64,000 nt of DNA from the NCBI GenBank assembly GCA_022736275.1, contig DZBJ01000001.1, positions 62,001 through 126,000 on the forward strand, in the 5' to 3' direction. Positions 36,720-45,049 of this stretch are shown here, piece by piece. This DNA is from Rikenella microfusus. Lineage in GTDB: Bacteria > Bacteroidota > Bacteroidia > Bacteroidales > VadinHA17. The first letter of the stretch is position 1; every line of letters starts with the position of its first letter. Made by a program: the position numbers and the translations under genes. Under the pieces are notes generated by a model that worked only from the letters and a program-made list of their open reading frames with translations, searched no databases and was not told the origin of the DNA.

Positions 36720-37334
36720 ATGATAAACTATCTGATAGTCCTGTTCGCTATCACGCTGATGTACTTTTCATCGGCTGACAGGCTCATAACATATGTCAAG
36801 CTCATAGCGATCCAGGGACTTTTGCTTTGCGGCATTGCCATTTTCGAGCTAAAAGAGGTGAACACCCCGAACCTGCTCTTCATCGTTGCGGAAACATTGC
36901 TGTTCAAGACTCTGATCCTGCCCTGGCTACTGGCAAGAATACTACACCGTTCAGGTGTGACCAAGGTTCACCGGCTTGCCATGCCCGGATTCTATCTTCT
37001 GATATTTTCAATCTTTGGACTGCTGATAAGCGTCATCCTTGCAAAGATCCTTATCAATCCATATATCAATACCATCTACCTCGCCATAGCTCTCTTTACC
37101 CTTGTAACGGGACTGCTGCTGATTGTGACCCATAAACTGATAATCTCGCACCTTATTGGATTTCTGATAATTGAGAATGCGGTATTCATGTTCTCACTGG
37201 CTGTCGGGAGCGAGATGCCGATGCTTATCAACATCGGGATACTCCTTGATATTTTTGTCGGAGTACTGATTCTCGGTTTCTTCGGGCTGCGTCTCAAGCC
37301 TCATACCAACGAGCTGACTTTGTTAAAAGATTAG
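36720..37334 (+). CDS. HyfE/NuoK-like membrane subunit of an Ehr-type complex
   Basis: 204 residues, about seven membrane helices. The second half (THKLIISHLIGFLIIENAVFMFSLAVG) resembles NuoK/MrpC, with the conserved Glu in the LIIENAVF helix. HyfE proteins are a NuoK-like core with extra N-terminal helices, and the length fits. It lies inside the six-gene operon (6 bp upstream gap, 2 bp downstream gap). Confidence 0.83.
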   Translation: MINYLIVLFAITLMYFSSADRLITYVKLIAIQGLLLCGIAIFELKEVNTPNLLFIVAETLLFKTLILPWLLARILHRSGVTKVHRLAMPGFYLLIFSIFGLLISVILAKILINPYINTIYLAIALFTLVTGLLLIVTHKLIISHLIGFLIIENAVFMFSLAVGSEMPMLINIGILLDIFVGVLILGFFGLRLKPHTNELTLLKD

Positions 37335-37336
37335 AA

Positions 37337-38764
37337 ATGATGCTTTTGCTATTCTTTGTCATATCAGTGTTATTGAGTGCCTCGGCATTTCTGTTCAGAA
37401 ACAGGGCCGTGACCAGGATACTCACGCTTGCGTTTTCAGTGGTGCTTATCCTGTTTACGGTATATGGCTGGAGCAATCTGAATGAGACGGAGCTGGCTTA
37501 TTTTACCTTTGACAGCACAGGAGTACTCTTGCTGACAGTACTGGCTATCCTCTCCCTTCCTGCCATTTACCACGGATTTATTTATACGGCTGACGACAGT
37601 ACGAAGAGATACAATATTTATCATGCCGGACTGATAGCCCTTATGACTTTCATGGCAGGTGCCTATCTGGCCAACACGATGACTGTACTGTGGATCTTTG
37701 TGGAAGCCACTACCCTGGCCGTTGCCGTGCTCATATATCATGACCGTACGGAAATGGCCCTGGAGGCCGCGTGGAAATATGTCTTTATCTGCTCAACCGG
37801 TATCGCACTGGCTTACCTGGGCATCCTGTTCCTCGGATTTATTTATGGCCGGGGAGATGCCCCCAATCTTTCCTTTGAATCGTTCTCGATGGTCATCAGC
37901 AATGCCAGCCCGTTGTACCTGAAGATCTCCTTTATCTTCGTGCTGGTTGGATTCAGCACCAAGATGGGGCTCTTTCCGATGCATACTGTCACGATAGATG
38001 CCCATTCGGTTGCACCTCCGCCCGTAAGCGCCCTGATATCAACCACCCTGATGAATGTGGGATTCCTTGCCATCTTCCGTGTATATAAGTTATTCGCTTC
38101 AACGTCAGTTTTGCCGTTCATGAATCACGTTCTCATCCTGGCAGGATTGCTGTCGCTGCTGACAGCTGCGGGATACATGCTCAAGGCGAAGCACCTGAAA
38201 AGGATGCTGGCTTATTCGAGCCTTGAGAATATGGGTCTGGTAGCAATAGCCATTGGTGCGGGGGCGACAGGATACTATGCAGCACTGTTGCTCATCATTT
38301 TGCATTCCTTTGCCAAATCAAGTCTCTTCTACCAGATGGGACAGCTCTCAAGAATACTGCATACATTTAAGCTCGATGCATGCGGCAGGTACATGAAACT
38401 TTACCCTGCCGGCGCCATGGTGCTTCTGACAGGAATGATCTGCATCCTGGCGATTCCTCCGTCAGGATTGTTCATTTCCGAACTTATGATTTTCAGGGGC
38501 CTGGTTGGGAACGGACAGTGGTTTGTTCTTATCGTCTCGATAATATTACTGTGTTTCGTGATTTACGCCATGAGCATACGAATCATGCATATCACCTTCT
38601 CTGACCCCAGGGATGAGGAGGGATCAAAGTTGCCCGGTGCAGTGAGTCCGGTTGAGACGGTAAGCCAGTTTTTTCTTCTGGCAATCGTTATTATGCTATG
38701 CTTTTATCAGCCACCATTCCTGGCCGACATGATCAATCAGAGTTTTGCCATTCTTCCGAGATAA
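37337..38764 (+). CDS. HyfF-like antiporter/proton-channel subunit of an Ehr-type complex
   Basis: 475 residues, about 14 membrane helices, NuoN/MrpD type. Channel residues are present: Glu in WIFVEATTLAVAVLIYHD, Lys in FSTKMGLFPMHTVTIDAH, and Lys in HSFAKSSLF; MLKAKHLKRMLAYSSLENMG is the usual loop sequence. With the HyfB-like protein it supplies two putative proton paths. The next gene starts 5 bp after its stop. Confidence 0.87.
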   Translation: MMLLLFFVISVLLSASAFLFRNRAVTRILTLAFSVVLILFTVYGWSNLNETELAYFTFDSTGVLLLTVLAILSLPAIYHGFIYTADDSTKRYNIYHAGLIALMTFMAGAYLANTMTVLWIFVEATTLAVAVLIYHDRTEMALEAAWKYVFICSTGIALAYLGILFLGFIYGRGDAPNLSFESFSMVISNASPLYLKISFIFVLVGFSTKMGLFPMHTVTIDAHSVAPPPVSALISTTLMNVGFLAIFRVYKLFASTSVLPFMNHVLILAGLLSLLTAAGYMLKAKHLKRMLAYSSLENMGLVAIAIGAGATGYYAALLLIILHSFAKSSLFYQMGQLSRILHTFKLDACGRYMKLYPAGAMVLLTGMICILAIPPSGLFISELMIFRGLVGNGQWFVLIVSIILLCFVIYAMSIRIMHITFSDPRDEEGSKLPGAVSPVETVSQFFLLAIVIMLCFYQPPFLADMINQSFAILPR

Positions 38765-38769
38765 AGACA

Positions 38770-40290
38770 ATGAACCAACACACATATACAGAGGTTAATA
38801 ACGGTTCAGCACCGGTTCCGGTCAGGTCGACACCGGTTTTGAGTTATGGCCACTTTTATGATGAAGTTACAAAGCTGCTCGGCAGCGCATCAAATCACTG
38901 TATCTCATACTATTGTCATGATCTGTCTGACAGACTGAAGTTCATCTGCTGCATTGCCGATGATGAAACCGGAAGTATTAAGGTTCTAAGCCATGAAAAA
39001 AAGGCGGACGGCACACCGCTCAGGTCACTTACTGTCGACTGTCCGTCAGTGCATATCTTTGAGCGTGAGATACATGAAAATTTTGGCGTGGTATTCGAGG
39101 GGCATCCCTGGCTCAAACCTGTGAGATATCCGCATGACAGGGCTGACAGGCTCAGTGTTATGGACAATTATCCGTTTTATATCATTGATGGTGAGGAACT
39201 TCATGAGGTGGGAGTAGGGCCTGTACATGCAGGTGTGATAGAGCCGGGTCATTTCCGGTTCATCTGCAACGGAGAAAAGGTTCTGCACCTCGAGATACAG
39301 CTTGGATACCAGCACAGGGGTGTTGAGAGGATGTTAGCTGAGAAAAGCGAGGCTCTGCAGAGATGCATACTGGCTGAGAACATAGCCGGAGATACGGCAA
39401 CAGGTCACAACCTGGCCCATGTACAGCTTATTGAGTCTCTGGCAGGGATTGAAGTATATGAGGCTTTGCAGATTGAACGATGTATAGCCCTTGAGATGGA
39501 GCGGATTGCGGTACATATCGGCGACACGGCAGCGCTGTGCGGCGATGTTGCCTACCAGCTTGGACAGGTAACCTGCGAGGCTCTGAGAACAATGGTGATC
39601 AATACAACTCAGTCGTGGTGCGGTAACAGGTTCGGCAAAGGACTGATTCGTCCCGGCGGTTCGAATTACCCGCTGACTGGTGAGATGGCCGATGAGATAC
39701 TTGGGAATCTGGCTGACGTTGAAAGGCGGTACAGTAATGTCACAGATTGCATCTATTCACTTCCGAGCGTTCTCGGCAGGTTCGAAGACATTGGCACTGT
39801 TACACGGCAGCAGGCTACGGAGATCGGTGCAGTGGGAATGACTGCCCGCACATGTGGCATCATGCGCGATACACGCAAGACTCATCCCTTCCAGCACTAT
39901 AAGAATTTCCAAATTGATCCGGTCACTCTCGAAACAGGCGATGTTCTGGCACGTGGCATGCTGAGAGCCCTTGAGGTCAAAGCATCGGCAGGAATAATTC
40001 GTGGTTTGATCGATGCGTGGAGAAAGGCTGAAAAAACTGTGGGAAAGCCTGACTATGATCTCAGGCTCATTCCTGACAGCTTCGCAGTGTCAATGACGGA
40101 GGGATGGCGGGGCGAAATATGTCACACTGCAGTAACTGACAGCATGGGGAATATATCTCATTACAAAGTCAAGGATCCGTCACTGCATAACTGGCTGGCA
40201 CTGGCACTGGCGGTACGCAACCAGGAAATATCTGATTTCCCTGTGTGCAACAAGAGCTTTAACCTCTCATATTGCGGGCATGACCTGTAG
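38770..40290 (+). CDS. HyfG-like NuoC-NuoD fusion subunit lacking the [NiFe] cysteines
   Basis: 506 residues from ATG 38770. Residues ~25-125 are NuoC-like (FEREIHENFGVVFEGHPWLKPVRYP). Residues ~140-506 are a NuoD/hydrogenase large-subunit domain (VGPVHAGVIEPGHFRF, LEIQLGYQHRGVERML, FGKGLIRPGG). The N-terminal nickel motif CGIC is replaced: the aligned stretch reads AENIAGDTA with A206 and T209 where the cysteines should be. The C-terminal CxxC is replaced by S500 and G503 in NLSYCGHDL, and there is no cleavable tail. It cannot bind a normal [NiFe] centre. Related Ehr proteins are known but their reaction is not. Confidence 0.88.
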   Translation: MNQHTYTEVNNGSAPVPVRSTPVLSYGHFYDEVTKLLGSASNHCISYYCHDLSDRLKFICCIADDETGSIKVLSHEKKADGTPLRSLTVDCPSVHIFEREIHENFGVVFEGHPWLKPVRYPHDRADRLSVMDNYPFYIIDGEELHEVGVGPVHAGVIEPGHFRFICNGEKVLHLEIQLGYQHRGVERMLAEKSEALQRCILAENIAGDTATGHNLAHVQLIESLAGIEVYEALQIERCIALEMERIAVHIGDTAALCGDVAYQLGQVTCEALRTMVINTTQSWCGNRFGKGLIRPGGSNYPLTGEMADEILGNLADVERRYSNVTDCIYSLPSVLGRFEDIGTVTRQQATEIGAVGMTARTCGIMRDTRKTHPFQHYKNFQIDPVTLETGDVLARGMLRALEVKASAGIIRGLIDAWRKAEKTVGKPDYDLRLIPDSFAVSMTEGWRGEICHTAVTDSMGNISHYKVKDPSLHNWLALALAVRNQEISDFPVCNKSFNLSYCGHDL

Positions 40291-40307
40291 ATAACTGAAG
40301 CGCGATT

Positions 40308-41060
40308 ATGTTCAAGGAGATAAAGATACTTTCGGACCACGGCAAACAGTACATTCCTGACCTCAGAAACCAACCGGTCTCAGCGAGGTTCAGGGGCAGA
40401 CCGGTAATCTCTGCTGCAATAACCGGGGAGGAGATTGCCAGGGTTTCTTCCATTTGCCCTGTAAATGCCATTGACAGGCGCAACGGTTCAATTGACCTTG
40501 GCAGATGCACCTTCTGCAATGAGTGCGCACTGATGATACCCGGCACTATCAGATTTACAAATGATTACCGGATTGCGGCAAGCAGGAGGGACGATTTAAT
40601 TGTCAGGCCCGGCCAGACCGGACCTATGAGACTTAATGAGACCGCTGTCAGAAGTGATATCCGCCGTCTGTTCCGCAGGTCGCTGAAGCTCAGGCAGGTA
40701 TCTGCCGGAGGTGATAACTCCTGTGAAATGGAACTGACCGCAGCGGGGAATGTCAACTTCGATCTCGGGCGTTACGGCATTGAGTTCGTGGCTTCGCCGC
40801 GCCATGCAGACGGCATCGTAATTACAGGCCCGGTGACAGACAACATGTCTGAGGCCCTGGAAATTACCTATAAGGCAGTACCATCACCCAAGATCATTAT
40901 CCTTACAGGTACCGACGCCATCAGCGGAGGGTTGTTTGAAGGGAGTCCCGCCCTGAAACGCGGATTTACAGTCAGACACCCGGTTGATCTGTATGTTCCC
41001 GGAAACCCTGCCCACCCTCTGTCCTTCATCAACGGGGTCATGGATATGCTCGGACTCTAA
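40308..41060 (+). CDS. Fused ferredoxin/NuoB-like subunit with reduced Fe-S content
   Basis: 250 residues. Residues ~30-85 resemble the HyfH/NuoI two-cluster ferredoxin. Only C50 (SICPVNAI) and C67, C70, C73 (RCTFCNEC) remain, exactly the ligands of one [4Fe-4S]; G40, I43, V46 and I77 replace the ligands of the other. Residues ~130-250 are NuoB/HyfI-like (DLGRYGIEF, SPRHADGIVITGPVT, PVDLYVPGNPAHP). Of the four proximal-cluster ligands only C139 remains; D136, D203 and N233 occupy the others. The fusion and these losses make it unusual. It is the last gene of the operon, 17 bp after the HyfG-like gene. Confidence 0.82.
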   Translation: MFKEIKILSDHGKQYIPDLRNQPVSARFRGRPVISAAITGEEIARVSSICPVNAIDRRNGSIDLGRCTFCNECALMIPGTIRFTNDYRIAASRRDDLIVRPGQTGPMRLNETAVRSDIRRLFRRSLKLRQVSAGGDNSCEMELTAAGNVNFDLGRYGIEFVASPRHADGIVITGPVTDNMSEALEITYKAVPSPKIIILTGTDAISGGLFEGSPALKRGFTVRHPVDLYVPGNPAHPLSFINGVMDMLGL

Positions 41061-41070
41061 ATATTAGTCT

Positions 41071-41356
41071 GCAGTCTTTAGCCGGCAGTTATTGCAGGCA
41101 GTAGAGGGGCGAACGTTAAAAAATGACCCGGTGGGTCATTTTAGCGATGCAGCCAGATTGCAGGGGAGGCATTAGTGAGTAATTAAGAATTAAGAATTGA
41201 GAATCAGATACTTAGTCCGCAGGTTAAGGAGTCAAACGACGAAATCCCGACCACGAAGTGAGTCGGGAACAGCATGACCGCATGACAGCAGGACCGCAAG
41301 ACCGAAGGACCTTTAGGCCTTTGACTTTAAGGACTTTCGACTTTACAGACTTTCAA
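41071..41356. repeat. Repeat-rich intergenic region after the complex I-like operon
   Basis: Bases 41071-41104 carry GCAGT/GGCAG-type units, 41179-41199 an AATTAAGAATTAAGAATT run, 41271-41308 GACCGCA/GACAGCA-type units, and 41321-41353 four spaced GACTTT units. The last reaches the stop codon of the M20 gene. No gene is seen in this 296-bp gap. Confidence 0.6.
41120..41142 (+). terminator. Hairpin terminator for the complex I-like operon
   Basis: A 10-bp perfect stem (AAAATGACCC and its complement) with a 3-nt loop ends in TTTT, 60 bp after the last stop. The A/T ends make it usable on both strands. Confidence 0.6.
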
Positions 41357-42694
41357 CTAATTACCCTGTTTCGAGTTGAACAGGTCTATCAAAGTCAGGC
41401 TCATAGCGCTCACGCCTGTAATGTAGGCAGGTGCGAAATCAGGATAGAAATTGCTGCTGTGCAGCCCCGGCAACATCGTTCCCTTTTCCAGGCTCTCACG
41501 GTAGTCCGCAGGGCTGACTCCTCCCAGCCAGAAGAGAGCGATCTTTACTTTCTCAGGTGTGCGGCCGTATCTGCCGAAATCCTCAGCCACTGTTGCCGGA
41601 TCAACCCTGATGACATTCTCCTTTCCAAGCATGCCCGCCATTGAGGCTGTGGCCCTGCTCACAAGGTCAGCGTCATTTTCAACCGGGGGAGTATATTCAC
41701 TGCCTGTGGTTAAAAGAGGCATCCTGTCTGCGCTCAGTCCTGCTGCGGCAGCATTACCGTCAGCAATCCGCCTGATTGCTGAGATGATCTGCCTGTATAC
41801 ATCATCAGTAAAGAATCTGATGGTTAGTTTCATATCCACCTCCCCGGGAATGATATTGTGCTTTGTGCCGCCGTGTATTGCGCCTACTGTAACTACGGCA
41901 GGTGCGACGGGATTGATCTCGCGGCTCACTATGGTCTGGAAATCAAGTATCATCTTGGAGGAGAGGACTATCGGATCAATTGTCTTGTGAGGCATCGCCC
42001 CATGTCCGCCTATGCCGAAGACCTTTATATCGACCGAGTTCACTCCGGCGAAGATGGGACCGGGAAAATAGCCTACTGTCCCTGCCGGAAGGTCGGAACT
42101 GACGTGGTAGCAGAGTGCATAGTCCGGCACGGGAAACCTTGTGTACAGCCCGTCATTTATCATCTGTCCTGAACCCCCGCTGACCTCTTCAGCCGGCTGG
42201 GCAACAGCAATTATGGTCCCGCTCCATTTGTCCCTGAGTGACACAAGTGTTGAGAGGGTGCCATGCCATACCGTCATATGAAAATCGTGACCGCATGCAT
42301 GCATCACCGGTGTCTCCATCCCCTGGAGGTCAGCGGTGGTGACAGTGCTGGCCCATGGCAGTCCCGTTGTCTCCTTCACAGGCAGGGCATCCATATCGGT
42401 CCTGAGCATGATAACGGGTCCCGGTCCGTTCCGGAAGAGACCAACCACACCGTTTCCTCCTACATCTTTTGTCACCTCAAACCCAAGCTTTTCAAGTGCC
42501 AGCGCCATCTTTCCGGCTGTTTTGAACTCCTGCAGAGAGAGCTCCGGATTCTGATGCAGATCACGGTACATCGCTTCAGCCGGGGTCACAGATCCGGATG
42601 CTTTCTTTTTAATCAGTTCATTTAAATCCTGACCCGCGGCAGGCAATGCAAGGCACAGGAAAAGGATTAACGCAATTTCAGGCAGTTTTTTCAC
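41357..42694 (-). CDS. Secreted M20 family amidohydrolase/peptidase
   Basis: 445 residues from GTG 42694, which gives the signal peptide KKLPEIALILFLCLALPAAGQ; a longer frame from a TTG at 42751 is disfavoured. Zinc-site motifs are MHACGHDFHM (near residue 140) and the TVAEDFGRY region; the dimerisation domain contains GIGGHGAMPHKTIDP. It is related to N-acyl-L-amino-acid and IAA-amino-acid hydrolases, so it probably removes N-acyl groups or cuts small peptides in the periplasm. Confidence 0.87.
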   Translation of the reverse strand: MKKLPEIALILFLCLALPAAGQDLNELIKKKASGSVTPAEAMYRDLHQNPELSLQEFKTAGKMALALEKLGFEVTKDVGGNGVVGLFRNGPGPVIMLRTDMDALPVKETTGLPWASTVTTADLQGMETPVMHACGHDFHMTVWHGTLSTLVSLRDKWSGTIIAVAQPAEEVSGGSGQMINDGLYTRFPVPDYALCYHVSSDLPAGTVGYFPGPIFAGVNSVDIKVFGIGGHGAMPHKTIDPIVLSSKMILDFQTIVSREINPVAPAVVTVGAIHGGTKHNIIPGEVDMKLTIRFFTDDVYRQIISAIRRIADGNAAAAGLSADRMPLLTTGSEYTPPVENDADLVSRATASMAGMLGKENVIRVDPATVAEDFGRYGRTPEKVKIALFWLGGVSPADYRESLEKGTMLPGLHSSNFYPDFAPAYITGVSAMSLTLIDLFNSKQGN

Positions 42695-42897
42695 GGCATT
42701 GGTCGTATTATGTCCAAACTTACATAAAATCGCCTGATTTTTCACAGGCAAGTATAATTCAAGGGCCCGGACAGAATTTAGACAGGAAATTTAAGAATAT
42801 ATCCTGACCTGCTGGGGTCTCTTAAAAATTACAGGAACCATCTGCAGTAACCGGCTTTTTATTACCTTAGATTCCTCCAACATAACTCTACTGGATT

Positions 42898-44949
42898 ATG
42901 AAGAACATCTTATTAATCGGAACAATTGCATTTATGGGAACAGCACTTTTTTCTTCATGCGGGCAGACCGGAGAGAAGGCTGCCGCGAGTGATACTTTCA
43001 CCTATGAAGTTGACAGGTTTGAAGATATCAGCGTGCTGAAGTACAGGCTGCCGGGGTTTGAGCAGCTTTCTCCGGGAGAGAAGGAATTGATCTACTGGCT
43101 GTCTGAGGCAGCCCTTTGCGGGCGGGATATCCTGTGGGACCAGAATTTCAAATACAATTTTGTCATCAGAAGGACCATCGAGGCTATAATAGATTCTTAC
43201 AGCGGTGACCGTGAGACGGAAGAGTTTAAGGCATTCATCACCTACGCCAAGAGGGTCTTTTTCGCCAACGGCATACACCATCACTACTCCAATGACAAGT
43301 TTGTGCCGGGATTCTCAAAAGAGTATTTTGATGCTCTTGTAATGGCAAGCGATGTAAGCCGGCTCCCCCTGAAGGACGGAGAGACAGCAGCAGATCTGGT
43401 AGTCAGGCTTACCCCCGTTTTGTTTGATCCGCAGCTGTATGCGAAAAGAGTTGACCAGTCGGAGGGAGCTGACATGATCACCGCATCGGCCAATAACTTC
43501 TATGAAGGCGTTACACAGTCCGAGGTTGAGAACTACTACGGGTCCCTTGCTGATCCATCCGATCCCAGGCCGGTTTCATGGGGCCTGAACTCGAAGGTGG
43601 CAATGGTTGACGGCAAGGTTACGGAGATCCCTTACAGGTCAGGAGGTCTTTACGGGGAGGCAATTGACCGCATCATTGCAAACCTTGAAAAAGCCCGTGA
43701 CGTGGCGCTTAGCGAGACGCAAAAGATGGAGCTGGATCTTCTGATTGATTACTACAGAACAGGTGACCTGAAAATCTGGGACGAATACAACGTCCTGTGG
43801 GCGGGGAATACTGATCTGTCAGTTGACTATATTAACGGTTATATTGAGACCTATGGTGATCCGCTGGGTATGAAGGCTACCTGGGAGGCGGTGGTGGATT
43901 ACAAGGACATTGAGGCATCAAAACGCACCGGTGTGATCACTGACAATGCCCAGTGGTTTGAGGATAATTCGCCTGTTGCTCCTGAGTACCGGAAAGAGAA
44001 GGTCACCGGAGTTGCCGCCAGAGTAATTAATGTGGCAATGCTGGGTGGCGATTGCTACCCTGCGTCGCCGCTCGGTATCAACCTTCCGAATTCGAACTGG
44101 ATCAGGACGGAGGCGGGGTCAAAATCCGTCACCCTGGCGAACATAACAAATGCCAAGGACATAGTATCTCGCGGCAGCGGATTCCTTGAGGAGTTTGCCC
44201 TTGACCAGCCGGAGATTGAGAGGGCTGTGAAATTCGGTTCGCTCTCCGATGCCCTGCATACCGATATGCATGAGTGCATAGGTCATGCCAGCGGCAAGCT
44301 TGCACCCGGAACAGATCCTAACGCCCTGAAGAACTATGCCTCGCCGCTGGAGGAGATGAGGGCTGACCTCTTCGCTCTCTATTTCATGATGGATCCGAAG
44401 ATGATTGAAACGGGACTGATGCCTTCTGACGAGCCGGCAAAAGCTCTGTATGACAATTATATCCGTAACGGGCTGATCACGCAGATAGTCAGGATCAAAC
44501 CCGGGAAAGATATTGAGCAGGCTCACATGAGATGCCGTTCAGCCATTGCTCACTGGGTCTTTGAGAAGGGGAAGGCGGAGAATGTTATGGAAACGGTTAA
44601 GCGTGATGACAAGACTTATATAAGGATTAACGATTACATGAAGCTGCGTACCCTCTTCGGGGAGATGCTCAGGGAGGTTCAAAGGATTAAGTCGGAGGGT
44701 GATTTTGAGGCCGGCAGGAGCATGATAGAAAACTACGGTGTAAAGATAGACCAGGATCTGCATAAGGAAATCCTTGCCAGGTATGAGAAGCTTAACCTGG
44801 CGCCCTACAGCGGCTTTGTGAACCCGGTGATGACAGCTGTATCAGATGCACAGGGAAATATCACTGATGTGAAGATTGAGTATTGCTCTGATTATCTTGG
44901 GCAGATGATGGAATACGGAAAAAAATATTCTTTTCTGCCGGTTTATTGA
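42898..44949 (+). CDS. Dipeptidyl-peptidase III (M49) lipoprotein
   Basis: 683 residues. A lipoprotein signal (MKNILLIGTIAFMGTALFSSC) is followed by the DPP III chain. The diagnostic zinc motif HECIGH is at about residue 458 (bases 44269-44286), with the second motif EEMRAD near residue 485. It removes dipeptides from the N-termini of short peptides. Membrane anchoring fits a periplasmic peptide scavenger, in line with the neighbouring M20 peptidase on the opposite strand. Confidence 0.93.
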   Translation: MKNILLIGTIAFMGTALFSSCGQTGEKAAASDTFTYEVDRFEDISVLKYRLPGFEQLSPGEKELIYWLSEAALCGRDILWDQNFKYNFVIRRTIEAIIDSYSGDRETEEFKAFITYAKRVFFANGIHHHYSNDKFVPGFSKEYFDALVMASDVSRLPLKDGETAADLVVRLTPVLFDPQLYAKRVDQSEGADMITASANNFYEGVTQSEVENYYGSLADPSDPRPVSWGLNSKVAMVDGKVTEIPYRSGGLYGEAIDRIIANLEKARDVALSETQKMELDLLIDYYRTGDLKIWDEYNVLWAGNTDLSVDYINGYIETYGDPLGMKATWEAVVDYKDIEASKRTGVITDNAQWFEDNSPVAPEYRKEKVTGVAARVINVAMLGGDCYPASPLGINLPNSNWIRTEAGSKSVTLANITNAKDIVSRGSGFLEEFALDQPEIERAVKFGSLSDALHTDMHECIGHASGKLAPGTDPNALKNYASPLEEMRADLFALYFMMDPKMIETGLMPSDEPAKALYDNYIRNGLITQIVRIKPGKDIEQAHMRCRSAIAHWVFEKGKAENVMETVKRDDKTYIRINDYMKLRTLFGEMLREVQRIKSEGDFEAGRSMIENYGVKIDQDLHKEILARYEKLNLAPYSGFVNPVMTAVSDAQGNITDVKIEYCSDYLGQMMEYGKKYSFLPVY

Positions 44950-45049
44950 AAAGTCGGATATCTTACACTGAGGCATAGCATATATCTATGTCAGGATCAG
45001 TGTGCCGTGCTGATGCAACAATTGTGGCAGTAACCTGACCACACTATTA

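Noticed and set aside
38698-38769. Longer start for the HyfG-like subunit within the preceding gene
   Set aside because: The extra 24 residues are the out-of-frame translation of the HyfF-like 3' end; ATG 38770 gives a sensible 5-bp gap.
33805-41060. Reading the operon as a normal formate hydrogenlyase, group 4 hydrogenase or complex I
   Set aside because: The nickel and N2 cysteines are missing, hyfA and hyfD equivalents and NuoEFG are absent, and no maturation genes accompany it.
44950-45049. Possible small RNA or terminator between dipeptidyl-peptidase III and the Pit gene
   Set aside because: Only a 5-bp CATAG/CTATG stem was found, with no promoter core or T-tract.
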